Below the pieces are notes generated by a model that saw only the letters and a list, made by a program, of their open reading frames with translations, did no database searches and was not told the origin of the DNA. Below are positions 1 through 8,120 of a stretch of DNA of 64,000 bases, in pieces. Source of the DNA: Hyphococcus flavus. Its GTDB lineage: Bacteria > Pseudomonadota > Alphaproteobacteria > Caulobacterales > Parvularculaceae. The translations under genes were made by a program, and so were the position numbers. Every line of letters begins with the position of its first letter. Positions within the stretch are counted from its first letter, which is position 1. Location: assembly GCF_028748065.1 (NCBI RefSeq), contig NZ_CP118166.1:1813501-1877500 (forward strand), in the 5' to 3' direction.

Positions 1-2
1 TT

Positions 3-1118
3 GTCGGATTTGACACGACGTCGTCGAAATCAAACCTTGCTCTCATTGAAGATGTTGAAGCCTATCTCGGCGACCTCGGTGTTGAGAGTGTTCGCGTCAC
101 CAGCGACGATGGGGTTAAATCGAACCTTTATGCGGTCGTCGGACCGAGTACGGAAGGCGGCGTAGTGCTGTCCGGTCACACTGATGTGGTGCCGGTTGAG
201 GGGCAGGACTGGCAAACGGATCCGTGGACGGTCGTTGAAAAAGACGGAAAACTGTTCGGCCGCGGCGTCGCTGATATGAAAAGTTTTTCAGCCATCGGCC
301 TGTCGTTAGTTCCCGATATGCTTAAAGCTGGTCTCAAACGGCCTCTCATTTTTGCGCTCTCATACGACGAAGAGCTTGGTTGCCTCGGCGCGCCGCGTAT
401 GATCGAAAAGATCGCCGAAAACATTCCCGCGCCGTCTGCTGTAATTGTCGGTGAGCCGACGAATATGAAAGTTATCGACGGGCATAAGGGCATTTCTTCA
501 TTCCGCGTGACCGTCACGGGATACACGACCCACTCCAGTCAGACTGACCGCGGGGTTTCGGCGGTGGAGGCGGCTGCACGCATGATCGCCAAGATCGCCG
601 AGATGAGAGCGCTGCGCGCTGCGCGCGCTGAAAAGGAATCACCATTTGATCCGCCTTATTCGACCATGACCGTGAACGTGGTGCATGGCGGCACACAGCT
701 AAACATCATGGCTGGTGAGGCATGGTTCGAATGGGATCTCAGAACCGTACCAGGGGATTCCCGTGAGGATATCGTTGAGGAATTCACCGACTTCGCTAAA
801 GGCGTGGAGGCTGAGATGCGCGCAAAGGCGTCGGGATGTCGGGTTGAAATCGTTCAGATGACAAATGCGCCGTTTCTTGCACCATCTGCGGATAACACTG
901 CGGCTGATCTTGCCAAGGCTATAACAGGTCACAACAGCACGGATGTTGTTTCCTACGCCGCTGAAGCCGGACAATTTCAGGAAGCCGGCATGTCTGTTGT
1001 CGTGTGTGGCCCTGGCTCCATTGATCAGGCGCATCAGCCTGATGAGTTTATCACCCTTGATCAGGTGCGCGAAGGAACGGTATTCATGCGAAAGCTGATC
1101 GAACGCCTGAGCGCGTGA
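3..1118 (+). CDS. argE: Acetylornithine deacetylase (ArgE), 5' truncated by window edge
   Basis: M20-family zinc hydrolase that removes the acetyl group from N2-acetylornithine in cytosolic arginine synthesis. The reading frame is open from base 3, and the first residues (VGFDTTSSKSN) match the start region of the family, so only about 15 N-terminal residues are missing. Seen in the sequence: the metal-binding SGHTDVVPVEG block near visible residue 57, DEELGCLGA with the catalytic and metal acidic residues, and GEPTNMK before the dimerisation domain. About 371 residues are visible against roughly 385 expected. A methionine at base 165 is internal and is not the start. A succinyl-diaminopimelate desuccinylase is the main alternative, but the GHTDVVPVEGQ-W pattern favours ArgE. 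Confidence 0.9.
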   Translation, partial: VGFDTTSSKSNLALIEDVEAYLGDLGVESVRVTSDDGVKSNLYAVVGPSTEGGVVLSGHTDVVPVEGQDWQTDPWTVVEKDGKLFGRGVADMKSFSAIGLSLVPDMLKAGLKRPLIFALSYDEELGCLGAPRMIEKIAENIPAPSAVIVGEPTNMKVIDGHKGISSFRVTVTGYTTHSSQTDRGVSAVEAAARMIAKIAEMRALRAARAEKESPFDPPYSTMTVNVVHGGTQLNIMAGEAWFEWDLRTVPGDSREDIVEEFTDFAKGVEAEMRAKASGCRVEIVQMTNAPFLAPSADNTAADLAKAITGHNSTDVVSYAAEAGQFQEAGMSVVVCGPGSIDQAHQPDEFITLDQVREGTVFMRKLIERLSA

Positions 1119-1136
1119 CCATTATGGGAGATATTG

Positions 1137-1526
1137 ATGACCGCACTAGAAGCGGCCGGGTTGTGGGCTGGCCTAAATGCGCTGTTGTTGTTTCTGCTAA
1201 GCGCGCGCGTCGGCGCGGCGCGAATGAAACACAAGGTCAATCTTGGAGATGGCGACAACCCCGAAATGGTGAAGGCGATCCGCACGCAGGGTAATTATAT
1301 CGAGTATGCGCCGGCTGCTATTGTTGGATTGGTATTGATGGCCCTTCTCAATGCTCCGGTGCTTTTAGTGCATTTGCTCGGTGGTTTGTTTTTTGTTGGC
1401 AGGGTGTCGCACCTTCTCGGTCTCGGCATGGGTGTTTGGCCAACTGGCCGCGCTGTGGGTACTGTGTTTACGATGTTGACACTCCTGATCACAGGCGTCG
1501 CTTTGATCTATCTGGCGATCGTTTAG
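1137..1526 (+). CDS. MAPEG family membrane protein
   Basis: Small integral membrane protein of 129 residues from the MAPEG superfamily (membrane-associated proteins in eicosanoid and glutathione metabolism). The family signature is visible as NPEMVKAIRTQGNYIEYAP at about residues 40-60, where the Arg-x-Gln/Asn-x-x-E pattern belongs to the glutathione-binding helices. Four hydrophobic segments follow the usual MAPEG layout. The ATG at 1137 is preferred to the TTG just before it. It lies 18 bases after argE on the same strand, so co-transcription is possible, but no shared function is evident. Bacterial MAPEG proteins mostly have unknown substrates. Confidence 0.85.
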   Translation: MTALEAAGLWAGLNALLLFLLSARVGAARMKHKVNLGDGDNPEMVKAIRTQGNYIEYAPAAIVGLVLMALLNAPVLLVHLLGGLFFVGRVSHLLGLGMGVWPTGRAVGTVFTMLTLLITGVALIYLAIV

Positions 1527-1587
1527 CAACGCATCCTTAAACTAAGTAAACGGAGCGTATCGAAACCCGCATTTTACAAGGGCTTCG

Positions 1588-1602
1588 AGGTAAATTTTAC
1601 CT
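1588..1602. repeat. 15-bp palindrome in the gap before the methyltransferase gene
   Basis: AGGTAAATTTTACCT is a perfect inverted repeat with 7-base arms around a single T. It lies between the MAPEG gene and the methyltransferase start. It is AT-rich and short with no T-tract directly after it, so it could be an operator or chance. No second copy was noticed. Confidence 0.35.
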
Positions 1603-1666
1603 TGTCTTTACGCTGTACTGCGAGCCTCCTGAAAAATTAAAGCGTTTCAGGAAAGGCGCCGGTACC

Positions 1667-3022
1667 GTGAAAAAAATAACGCATTGCCGCGCATGCGGAT
1701 CAAAAGCGCTGACGCCGGCGTTCTCAATGGTTTTTGGGGGAGAGCCGAAACTTTTCTCACGCAAGCAACAGCAATCATCAGATTATGTTCTTTGCGATCC
1801 ATCGCGAGATGCTCGCGCTTGCGGTTTGTTGCAATCGTCAGTCGCAGATGCGCAGGCATCTTTCATCCCTTCTGCCCGTCATTCTTCAACGCGTGATCAT
1901 TTGCGTTCTGTTGCGACAGAAGCGCTGGAGATGATTTCTGGCCGGGACTGTTCTGCGCTTGATATTGGGTGCAACGACGGAACGCTTCTGTCGTTTTATC
2001 CGCGTTGGGTTGACCGGTTCGGTGTCGATCCTTCCGACTATATCGAAGAAATCGGCGACTGGGCCTGGACCGGGAAGTCTGTGTTTCCGTCTGAGGAATT
2101 GGATGCCGCCTTTGGCGACAAACGTTTTGATATTATTACGGCTGTTTCTGTCTTTGAACATATTGATGATCCGAAATCCCTGCTGAAGCGGGTGAAATCA
2201 TTGTTGACCAATGATGGCGTGTTTGTCTTGGAGACGGTTTACGCACCGGTTGCCCTGACGCGCACATGTGTCGAAACGCTTCAGGCGAATATATCTGCGG
2301 TTTACTCGCTTTCCGTAATCGAATGGATGTTGCGCGACGCCGGATTAAAAGCCTTCAAAGGCTCCATTACCGGCAAGGAAGGCGGATCGATCAGGTTGTT
2401 CATCACGCATGCCGGCTTTGACGAATATGATTTCGACCCTTGGTTTGAGCGGTTGGCTCAGCTTTGGGATGAAGAAAACGCACTGGCGATGCGGGCGTTG
2501 CAGCCTTACCAGTCGTTTGAACAACGTGCTGGCGAAGTGCAACGTGATTTTATTGAAATTCTGGAAGATATCCAATCGCGTGGCGAGTGCATTCATGTTC
2601 TCGGCGCCGAACCGCAAACGGAAGCCATGCTTCGCTGGGCGGGACCCGCAGCAAAAGCGGTTACGGCCGCAGTAGATACGGGCGCTGCGCGGGAAGCGGA
2701 ACGATTGGGTGAAAATGGGCCGCGCATTATCTCGGAAACCGAGTGTCGTGCGGCTGAGCCGGATTTTCTTCTCGCATCGGCACGCTACAAGCGGGAAATG
2801 ATGGAGCGGTGGCGAGAGTCGATCATGCTGGGCGCGAAGATGATTTTTATCACCCCAACGCCGCTAGTCATTACGGCAGCGAACTTTGCGAGCGAATACG
2901 GAAAAGCGATCAATGCTGGCGACGGTCCGGCCGGGACACAATCCTTGCGCACAATCCTCGCTGCCGCAGGCGGACCGCGCCTTATCGCGGATAATCCCGA
3001 TATTGCAAAGAACGCGGGCTAA
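1667..3022 (+). CDS. Class I SAM-dependent methyltransferase with N-terminal zinc site
   Basis: Protein of 451 residues with the layout of the sugar C-methyltransferase group (Methyltransf_13, Methyltransf_11, Methyltransf_14; the relatives are TylC3-like NDP-hexose C-methyltransferases). Cys-x-x-Cys (HCRACGS) at residues 7-12 begins a putative zinc domain. LDIGCNDGTLLSF near residues 97-109 is the SAM motif I, and the DIITAVSVFEHIDDP segment near residue 155 is the central region of the domain. The start is a GTG at 1667. The stop overlaps by four bases the stop of the convergent phosphatase gene. A role in modifying a surface or lipid-linked sugar is an inference; the substrate is unknown. 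Confidence 0.75.
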   Translation: MKKITHCRACGSKALTPAFSMVFGGEPKLFSRKQQQSSDYVLCDPSRDARACGLLQSSVADAQASFIPSARHSSTRDHLRSVATEALEMISGRDCSALDIGCNDGTLLSFYPRWVDRFGVDPSDYIEEIGDWAWTGKSVFPSEELDAAFGDKRFDIITAVSVFEHIDDPKSLLKRVKSLLTNDGVFVLETVYAPVALTRTCVETLQANISAVYSLSVIEWMLRDAGLKAFKGSITGKEGGSIRLFITHAGFDEYDFDPWFERLAQLWDEENALAMRALQPYQSFEQRAGEVQRDFIEILEDIQSRGECIHVLGAEPQTEAMLRWAGPAAKAVTAAVDTGAAREAERLGENGPRIISETECRAAEPDFLLASARYKREMMERWRESIMLGAKMIFITPTPLVITAANFASEYGKAINAGDGPAGTQSLRTILAAAGGPRLIADNPDIAKNAG

Positions 3023-3756
3023 AAACGCACGCTTAAAAACCAGCGCTGCGTGCCTTCAAGAACGACGGCGGTCAACGGTCCGCCATAACACGCGCCCGTA
3101 TCCACGTTGATGCGCCAACCGTCGTCAATCGGCCTTTCTTCCGGCGTATGACCGTGGACCACCACATATTCGGGCCGCTCGTTTTTTGGCGCGTTATGAA
3201 AACGGGTGCGAATCCACAACATGTCTTCTTCGGTCTGCTCTTCTAGTGGCGTACCGGGGCGCAGCCCGGCATGCACGAACAGGTAATCGCCTTCGATATG
3301 ATTCAGTTTCAGTGTTTGAAGAAATTTATGGTGCGTCGCAGGCATGTTCTTTCTAAGCTCGTTCGCCAGAACTTCATTTGCGAGCGAGGTATCGACACCA
3401 TAGCTTTCGAGCGTTTCCAGACCGCCCCAGTCGAGCCAGTGGGGAAGGTCATCAGGGTGATCCAGAAAATCCAGCATGCTGGCTTCGTGGTTGCCTTTTA
3501 AGAATACAGTCTCGGACTTTGAATGCTTTAACTCGACAAGCCGGTCGATAACCCCGCGGCTATGCTCGCCGCGATCAACGTAATCACCGAGAAAAATCAG
3601 CTTTGCGGCGTCCAGTCCGCTGGCGTCTTTCTCAATCTCGTCAAGCAGCGCATCCAGCAGATCGAGCCGGCCATGAACATCGCCAATGGCGTAAAGGCGC
3701 TTTCCCTCCGGCGCGGCGGCCGGATCGCCTTTCTTATTGAAGAAATTCTCGAACAT
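3019..3756 (-). CDS. Metallophosphoesterase, PP2A-like serine/threonine phosphatase family
   Basis: Calcineurin-like phosphoesterase of 245 residues. The dimetal motifs are in order: YAIGDVHGR (D-x-H), FLGDYVDRG (G-D-x-x-D-R-G), FLKGNHEASML (G-N-H-E), then FVHAGLRPG and VVHGHT for the C-terminal histidines. This is the bacterial PrpA/ApaH-like pattern, so substrates could be phosphoproteins or dinucleoside polyphosphates. The start at 3756 (MFENFF) was chosen because the longer frame upstream runs back into the divergent galE gene and lacks family sequence. The 3' end overlaps the methyltransferase stop codon tail to tail. Confidence 0.85.
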   Translation of the reverse strand: MFENFFNKKGDPAAAPEGKRLYAIGDVHGRLDLLDALLDEIEKDASGLDAAKLIFLGDYVDRGEHSRGVIDRLVELKHSKSETVFLKGNHEASMLDFLDHPDDLPHWLDWGGLETLESYGVDTSLANEVLANELRKNMPATHHKFLQTLKLNHIEGDYLFVHAGLRPGTPLEEQTEEDMLWIRTRFHNAPKNERPEYVVVHGHTPEERPIDDGWRINVDTGACYGGPLTAVVLEGTQRWFLSVRF

Positions 3757-3874
3757 TGACGCGTTAACTTCTCTGCAGGGCGGTATAATTGGCCCGTCAA
3801 AAGGGGTATAAAAAAACTGACAAAGAATCACTACTAACCAATTACGACAGTTTGCGGAGTGGAACGCCCCATTT

Positions 3875-4867
3875 ATGAGTGTTCTTGTCACAGGCGGCGC
3901 GGGATATATTGGCGCGCATATGCTTCTGGCGTTGCAGGACGCTGGTGAGAAGGCCGTTGCGCTTGACGATTTTTCCTCTGGCGCGCGCTGGCTGGCCCCT
4001 GAAGATATCCCGCTCATTGAGGCGGATGTAGGGGATCAGGAAAACCTCGCGCAGATTATTAACGATTACGGCATCGAGGATGTCATTCATTTTGCCGGTT
4101 CGATCCTCGTACCGGAATCCATCCGGCATCCTCTCGATTATTATTCCAACAATACTGGAAACACCTTGAAGCTCCTGCGTGCATGCGTCAGCGCGGGGGT
4201 GAAACGGTTTATTTTTTCTTCAACTGCGGCCGTTTACGGAAAACCCGAGCGTGTGCCTATATCGGAACAGGCGCCTGTGCGATCGATAACGCCTTACGGT
4301 GCATCCATGGCCATGAGCGAACGCATCCTCGAAGATGTTGCTGCCGCGCATGACCTTTCGTTTGTGACATTGCGGTATTTCAACGTAGCTGGCGCCGACC
4401 CATCCTGCAGGGCTGGCGAGATCGGCAAGCCGACGCACTTGATCAAGGCAGCCGCGCAAATTGCACTTGGGTATCGAAAAGAGAAGCTGCAAATTTACGG
4501 CGGCGATTATCAAACGCCTGATGGCAGCGCTATTCGCGATTATGTTCACGTCAGCGATCTTGCGCAGGCTCATCTGGAGGCTTTGGAGCGTTTGCGTACA
4601 GGCGGGGGCTCGATCACCCTCAATTGCGGTTATGGCCGAGGCTATTCAGTCTACGAAGTTGTAGAGGCCTTTCGGCGGGTTACTGGCGAGGCTATGGACT
4701 ATGATGTTGCGCCGCGCCGCGCCGGCGATCCGGCGCAGCTCATTGCCGATAATGCAGCGATCCGCACGGTTCTTGACTGGCGCCCGCGTTATGACGACAT
4801 TGATTTTATTGTCGAAACAGCGATCGCCTGGGAGCGGTTTTTGGAAACCCGCAAAGAGAAAGTTTAA
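3875..4867 (+). CDS. galE: UDP-glucose 4-epimerase family protein (GalE-like) lacking the YxxxK lysine
   Basis: Extended short-chain dehydrogenase of 330 residues. It has the NAD motif GGAGYIGAH at 7-15, the SSTAAVYG segment near 115-122 and the UDP-sugar segment YFNVAGADP, all typical of GalE, which interconverts UDP-glucose and UDP-galactose. The catalytic tyrosine is Y141 in PYGASMAMSE, but the position four residues later, normally lysine, is M145 (codon ATG at 4307). Activity, substrate or mechanism may therefore differ from standard GalE. The stop and the next start share a base (TAATG), which couples it to the VanZ-like gene and then to kdsB, so a cell-surface polysaccharide role is likely. 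Confidence 0.85.
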   Translation: MSVLVTGGAGYIGAHMLLALQDAGEKAVALDDFSSGARWLAPEDIPLIEADVGDQENLAQIINDYGIEDVIHFAGSILVPESIRHPLDYYSNNTGNTLKLLRACVSAGVKRFIFSSTAAVYGKPERVPISEQAPVRSITPYGASMAMSERILEDVAAAHDLSFVTLRYFNVAGADPSCRAGEIGKPTHLIKAAAQIALGYRKEKLQIYGGDYQTPDGSAIRDYVHVSDLAQAHLEALERLRTGGGSITLNCGYGRGYSVYEVVEAFRRVTGEAMDYDVAPRRAGDPAQLIADNAAIRTVLDWRPRYDDIDFIVETAIAWERFLETRKEKV

Positions 4868-5277
4868 TGTCGCCATCCTTGTTGTGGCCGCGCATTGTTT
4901 TTGGTGTGTTGATGGTGGTCGTCACTTTTTTGACGCTGACGCCAAACCCGGTTGAAAGCGAACCCGGCTTCGCCCTCACGCGCTGGATATCCTCATTGTT
5001 GCTCGGTGATGCTGAGAATGCAGACAAGATCGGCCATTTTCTGGCGTATGCCGTGCTTGGGGTGACGGCGTTCTGGGCCCGGCTTGCGATATTTTCGAAA
5101 CGTTGGAGCGTCGTGATAGCACTCGCTTTTTATGGCGCTGCGCTTGAAGGGTTGCAGGGGCTTGGCGGCGTCCGATCTCCTGAGCTTGCCGATGCATTCG
5201 CTAACAGCCTCGGGGCTGTATCCGGCTTTCTTGCCGGCGCGGCGCTAGGCTGGTTTAGAAAGAAAGCCGCATCATGA
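4867..5277 (+). CDS. VanZ-like small membrane protein
   Basis: Protein of 136 residues with four predicted hydrophobic segments. The DKIGHFLAYAVLGVTAFW segment in the middle is the VanZ-type signature (a K-x-x-H-F-x-x-Y-x-x-L pattern). VanZ-like proteins are poorly understood membrane proteins linked to cell-surface and glycopeptide phenotypes in other bacteria. Here it sits between galE and kdsB, with a one-base overlap on the left and an ATGA overlap on the right, so the three are very probably translated together. That context suggests an envelope role; no enzymatic residues are evident. Confidence 0.75.
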   Translation: MSPSLLWPRIVFGVLMVVVTFLTLTPNPVESEPGFALTRWISSLLLGDAENADKIGHFLAYAVLGVTAFWARLAIFSKRWSVVIALAFYGAALEGLQGLGGVRSPELADAFANSLGAVSGFLAGAALGWFRKKAAS

Positions 5278-6053
5278 AGGCGGCGGTGGTCATTCCGGCA
5301 CGATACGAATCAACGCGCTTGCCCGGCAAGCCGTTGCTGAACGACACCGGAAAACCCTTGATCGAGCACGTCTATGAAAAGGCGTCGATGTCGAAGCTGG
5401 CGAGCAACGTCATTGTCGCTACTGACGATCAGCGCATTTTCGATGCGGTCGTGAAGTTCGGAGGCTTGGCCGTCATGACTGAGGCGGCGCATGAGACCGG
5501 CACGTCACGCGTTGCTGAAGCCGCGCGAGAACTAGACGCGGATATCATCGTCAATCTTCAGGGTGATGAGCCTGAAATCGATCCCGAAAATCTCGATCTG
5601 TTGATAGAGATGCAGAACACACATCGCCCGTTCGCGTCGACACTGGCCTGCAAGTTTCCGGACAACGCCTCGCAAGGGCCCGGATCGCCTGATGATCCGG
5701 CGGCGGTCAAGGCTATTCTGGGCGACGCGATTGCCGAAAATATTTTTCAGGCGCGATATTTTACGCGTCACATCTGTCCATGGCCCAGGCAGGGAAGCGG
5801 CCAGATTGCGTCGCCATCAAATTATTATCTACATGTGGGATTATATGCTTTTTCCAAAGCAAGCTTGATGACATTTGCCAGCGCGCCGTCTGCTCCGCTT
5901 GAACGCGCCGAACGGCTGGAACAGCTTCGCATCCTTGAAATGGGGGAGCGTATGACGGTCGGCATTATCGATAGCGCCGCGCCGGGAATTGATACGCCTG
6001 AAGATTATCGGCTGTTCGTCGCCAGGGAACGAAAAGGCGCCGCACGACAGTAG
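5274..6053 (+). CDS. kdsB: 3-deoxy-manno-octulosonate cytidylyltransferase (CMP-KDO synthetase)
   Basis: Cytosolic enzyme of 259 residues that joins CTP and KDO to give CMP-KDO, the donor for the inner core of lipopolysaccharide. The nucleotide-binding N-terminus IPARYESTRLPGKPL and the metal-binding NLQGDEPEI segment near residue 95 are diagnostic, and the length matches the family. The start overlaps the VanZ-like stop (ATGA). Its presence shows a Gram-negative envelope with KDO-containing lipopolysaccharide. Confidence 0.94.
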   Translation: MKAAVVIPARYESTRLPGKPLLNDTGKPLIEHVYEKASMSKLASNVIVATDDQRIFDAVVKFGGLAVMTEAAHETGTSRVAEAARELDADIIVNLQGDEPEIDPENLDLLIEMQNTHRPFASTLACKFPDNASQGPGSPDDPAAVKAILGDAIAENIFQARYFTRHICPWPRQGSGQIASPSNYYLHVGLYAFSKASLMTFASAPSAPLERAERLEQLRILEMGERMTVGIIDSAAPGIDTPEDYRLFVARERKGAARQ

Positions 6054-6470
6054 GGGGAGTTGAGGGGTGTCTGCCGGCGGCGCCTCGGGGTGTGCAGCAG
6101 CGGGAACTTACGCAAGGGACGAATAAGCGTAGATTGCCGGGTATGATGCTGCTGCCAAAACACTAACCATTGTCAGGATTGTGATCAGTCGGGCCATGGT
6201 GCTCTCTCCGTTTCTTGTTGTTATGAGGGGGAGATAGGAGCGCTATTTGAAACTGAAAAGATGCGTCGGCGGCGATTCGGCGCATGGGATAAACCGTTCA
6301 TCGAATGACGTTTTTGCAATGTCTGTTCGCCGCAAGCAGCCTTCAATTCGTCGCCTTTAGTTCTTGAACTTGCTGTAAATCATTCTCCGCCGAAGAGATA
6401 AATCACACGGGTTGCTTTGGGGCGGCGAAGCATGGCCCATTGCCTCAACTGCCAACAGGAGGGCGCGGCC
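6054..6470. other. Intergenic stretch between kdsB and the TerC-family gene
   Basis: Contains one supported minus-strand small ORF (6108-6197, listed separately) and otherwise no gene I can support. The 270 bases upstream of the TerC start must hold its promoter. I see no clear terminator hairpin after kdsB. Confidence 0.5.
6108..6197 (-). CDS. 29-residue single-span membrane microprotein
   Basis: A short ORF reads MARLITILTMVSVLAAAS then YPAIYAYSSLA and stops. It has a positive residue at position 3, one continuous hydrophobic span and an aromatic end, as in small inner-membrane proteins. A strong ribosome binding site (GGAGAG) lies about seven bases before the ATG on the minus strand. It occupies the gap between two plus-strand genes on its own. 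I do not recognise a family. Function unknown; support comes from the binding site and residue composition only. Confidence 0.5.
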   Translation of the reverse strand: MARLITILTMVSVLAAASYPAIYAYSSLA

Positions 6471-7271
6471 GTGGAATCCTTATTGTCTTTGGAAAACCTG
6501 TTTACGTTGATGATGCTCATCCTGCTTCAGGCAGTGCTGGGCTTCGATAATTTGCTTTATATCTCTATTGAGTCGAGCCGCGTGAGGCCTGAGCGGCAGA
6601 AATTCGTCCGCTGGCTGGGAATCAGCCTTGCGATTGTCCTTCGCCTTGTCCTGATGGTCGTGGTGCTTGGCCTGATCAGCGCGTTAACACAGCCTTTGTT
6701 CGGATTTCACATCGACGGCGTGTTTGAAGCGTCTTTCACTTTTCATTCAATTGTTTCAATTTTCGGCGGCGGTTTCATCATGTATACGGCGACGAAGGAG
6801 ATCATGCACCTTCTTGCGGTAGAGCATGTTGAGAACCTCGATAAGAAGCATCAAAAATCGGTGCCGGTGGCGATTGCAACCATCGTTTTCATGAATTTGA
6901 TCTTTTCGTTTGACTCGCTTCTTTCGGCGATTGCGCTAACACACGTCGTTTGGGTGATTGCAGCAGCGATCATCATCAGCGGCATCATGATGATTGTGCT
7001 GGCCGATCAGGTCTCGGTATTCTTGAAAAAGAATCGCATGTTCGAAGTCATCGGTCTGTTCATTCTGTTTATTGTCGGCGTGTTGCTGATCACAGAAGGC
7101 GGACATTTAGCGCATATGGAGCTGTTCAACTTCAAAGTGGAAGCCATGTCCAAGGCGAGCTTTTACTTCGTTATTTTCGTGATGGTCATCGTCTCTCTGG
7201 TGCAGACGCGCTATCGGAACAAGCTCGAAGCATTGCAAGCGAAAGAACGCGGGCAGCACGAAGCAACGTGA
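6471..7271 (+). CDS. TerC family integral membrane protein
   Basis: Polytopic membrane protein of about 266 residues in the TerC family, whose members are linked to metal (manganese) export during protein secretion and to tellurite resistance. The two conserved acidic segments are present: GFDNLLYIS (D26) and FSFDSLLSAIAL in the second half, each within a membrane helix. The GTG at 6471 is preferred because AGGAGG stands eight bases before it, although the frame stays open to 6417 with an ATG at 6432. The transported substrate cannot be read from the sequence. Confidence 0.85.
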   Translation: MESLLSLENLFTLMMLILLQAVLGFDNLLYISIESSRVRPERQKFVRWLGISLAIVLRLVLMVVVLGLISALTQPLFGFHIDGVFEASFTFHSIVSIFGGGFIMYTATKEIMHLLAVEHVENLDKKHQKSVPVAIATIVFMNLIFSFDSLLSAIALTHVVWVIAAAIIISGIMMIVLADQVSVFLKKNRMFEVIGLFILFIVGVLLITEGGHLAHMELFNFKVEAMSKASFYFVIFVMVIVSLVQTRYRNKLEALQAKERGQHEAT

Positions 7272-7313
7272 CCCCGCTTCTTAATGACAGGACTATTGAA
7301 AACGCCGGTGCGA

Positions 7314-7586
7314 TCAGTCCATCGGGCGGAAGATCAGCGTCAGGACGACGCCGATTATGCCAACCACGCCCCACAGCGGAAGCCCCATGATCGTGTTCAG
7401 CGCCTGTGAAACGCCGCCGGGGGAATTTTCGATGAGTGCTGCTGCATTAACGCCGATGAGACCAAGCACGGATTCGGTCGTCCGCATGACCGGCTCCCCG
7501 GTTTCGAGGGATGAGACGCCATCAGCACCCAACAGAGCTATGGCTAACGCCACCAGTACCCACGCAATAAAACGAAACGCCGCCAT
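7314..7586 (-). CDS. Conserved-type small membrane protein, 90 residues
   Basis: Two hydrophobic segments, one near residues 3-20 (FRFIAWVLVALAIALLGAD) and one near 71-86, frame a loop rich in polar residues. The start at 7586 is chosen because GAGGGG lies about ten bases upstream; longer readings lack a binding site. The architecture resembles uncharacterised alphaproteobacterial membrane proteins, but I cannot name a family. It is convergent with the TerC-family gene. Function unknown. Confidence 0.6.
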   Translation of the reverse strand: MAAFRFIAWVLVALAIALLGADGVSSLETGEPVMRTTESVLGLIGVNAAALIENSPGGVSQALNTIMGLPLWGVVGIIGVVLTLIFRPMD

Positions 7587-8030
7587 ACTTCCCATTCCCC
7601 TCAAATGGTTAACGCAAAACCGAGAATTCAGGATAGCCCGCCTGACGGCAGGCTGCAAATCGAAAGCCGAACACGATCCAGTTTTTGGCGTTCTTAGCGG
7701 AATTTAGCCTTGCGGCAAGGCGGCCTGCTTGGTATCCCCCGCCGCTCCGGCGTTGCACAGTCGACAAGTAAAGTGCAGCCGGGCTTCATCGGTGCGGCTT
7801 AACCAAAAGTCGCCAAAACGGCATATCTTCAGCCCCCAGCGCGCTTGGGGTGATGAGTGTGAAGAGCGGCGGCTGAATGGTCAAAAGCCGCCCGTCGCTA
7901 AGGCGACGAAATGAAGACCCGCGTGCGCCGCGCGTTACCGGTGTGAGGACAGGTGGCCGAGTGGTTGAAGGCTGCCCGTCGCGAAGGCGACGATATGAAG
8001 ACCCGCGTGCGCCGCGCGTTACCGGTGTGA
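7587..8030. other. Non-coding stretch before tRNA-Ser, including a tandem duplication
   Basis: No supportable protein gene. The right half is the 84-bp tandem duplication listed below. Open frames here on both strands are artefacts of the duplicated tRNA sequence. Confidence 0.6.
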
Positions 8031-8056
8031 GGACAGGTGGCCGAGTGGTTGAAGGC
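7887..8056. repeat. 84-bp tandem direct repeat ending in the tRNA-Ser 5' part
   Basis: Bases 7887-7972 and 7971-8056 match at a period of 84 with three visible differences (7889/7973, 7899/7983, 7910/7994). Each unit runs from GCCCGTCGC through GACCCGCGTGCGCCGCGCG to the first 26 bases of the tRNA-Ser gene. The second unit leads into the complete tRNA and the first does not. This is a duplication of the tRNA leader plus its 5' end. Confidence 0.9.
7947..7972 (+). pseudogene. 5' fragment of tRNA-Ser (duplicated)
   Basis: GGACAGGTGGCCGAGTGGTT and the next six bases are identical to bases 1-26 of the intact tRNA-Ser at 8031, covering the acceptor 5' strand and D-arm start. The sequence then returns to leader sequence instead of continuing into the anticodon arm. 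It cannot fold into a tRNA. Confidence 0.85.
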
Positions 8057-8120
8057 GCACGCCTGGAACGCGTGTAGGCGGGTAACCGTCTCGAGGGTTC
8101 GAATCCCTCTCTGTCCGCCA
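8031..8120 (+). tRNA. tRNA-Ser(GGA)
   Basis: A 90-base gene with encoded CCA. The acceptor GGACAG pairs with CTGTCC at the 3' end. The T-arm contains GGTTCGAATCC. A long variable arm (class II) marks it as a serine tRNA, and the anticodon loop CTGGAAC gives anticodon GGA. The gene marks the change from household genes on the left to catabolic genes on the right. No integrase is seen next to it. Confidence 0.96.

Noticed and set aside
3757-4017. Longer N-terminus for the metallophosphatase
   Set aside because: The extra 87 residues run antisense through the start of galE and show no family sequence. The ATG at 3756 is followed directly by family sequence.
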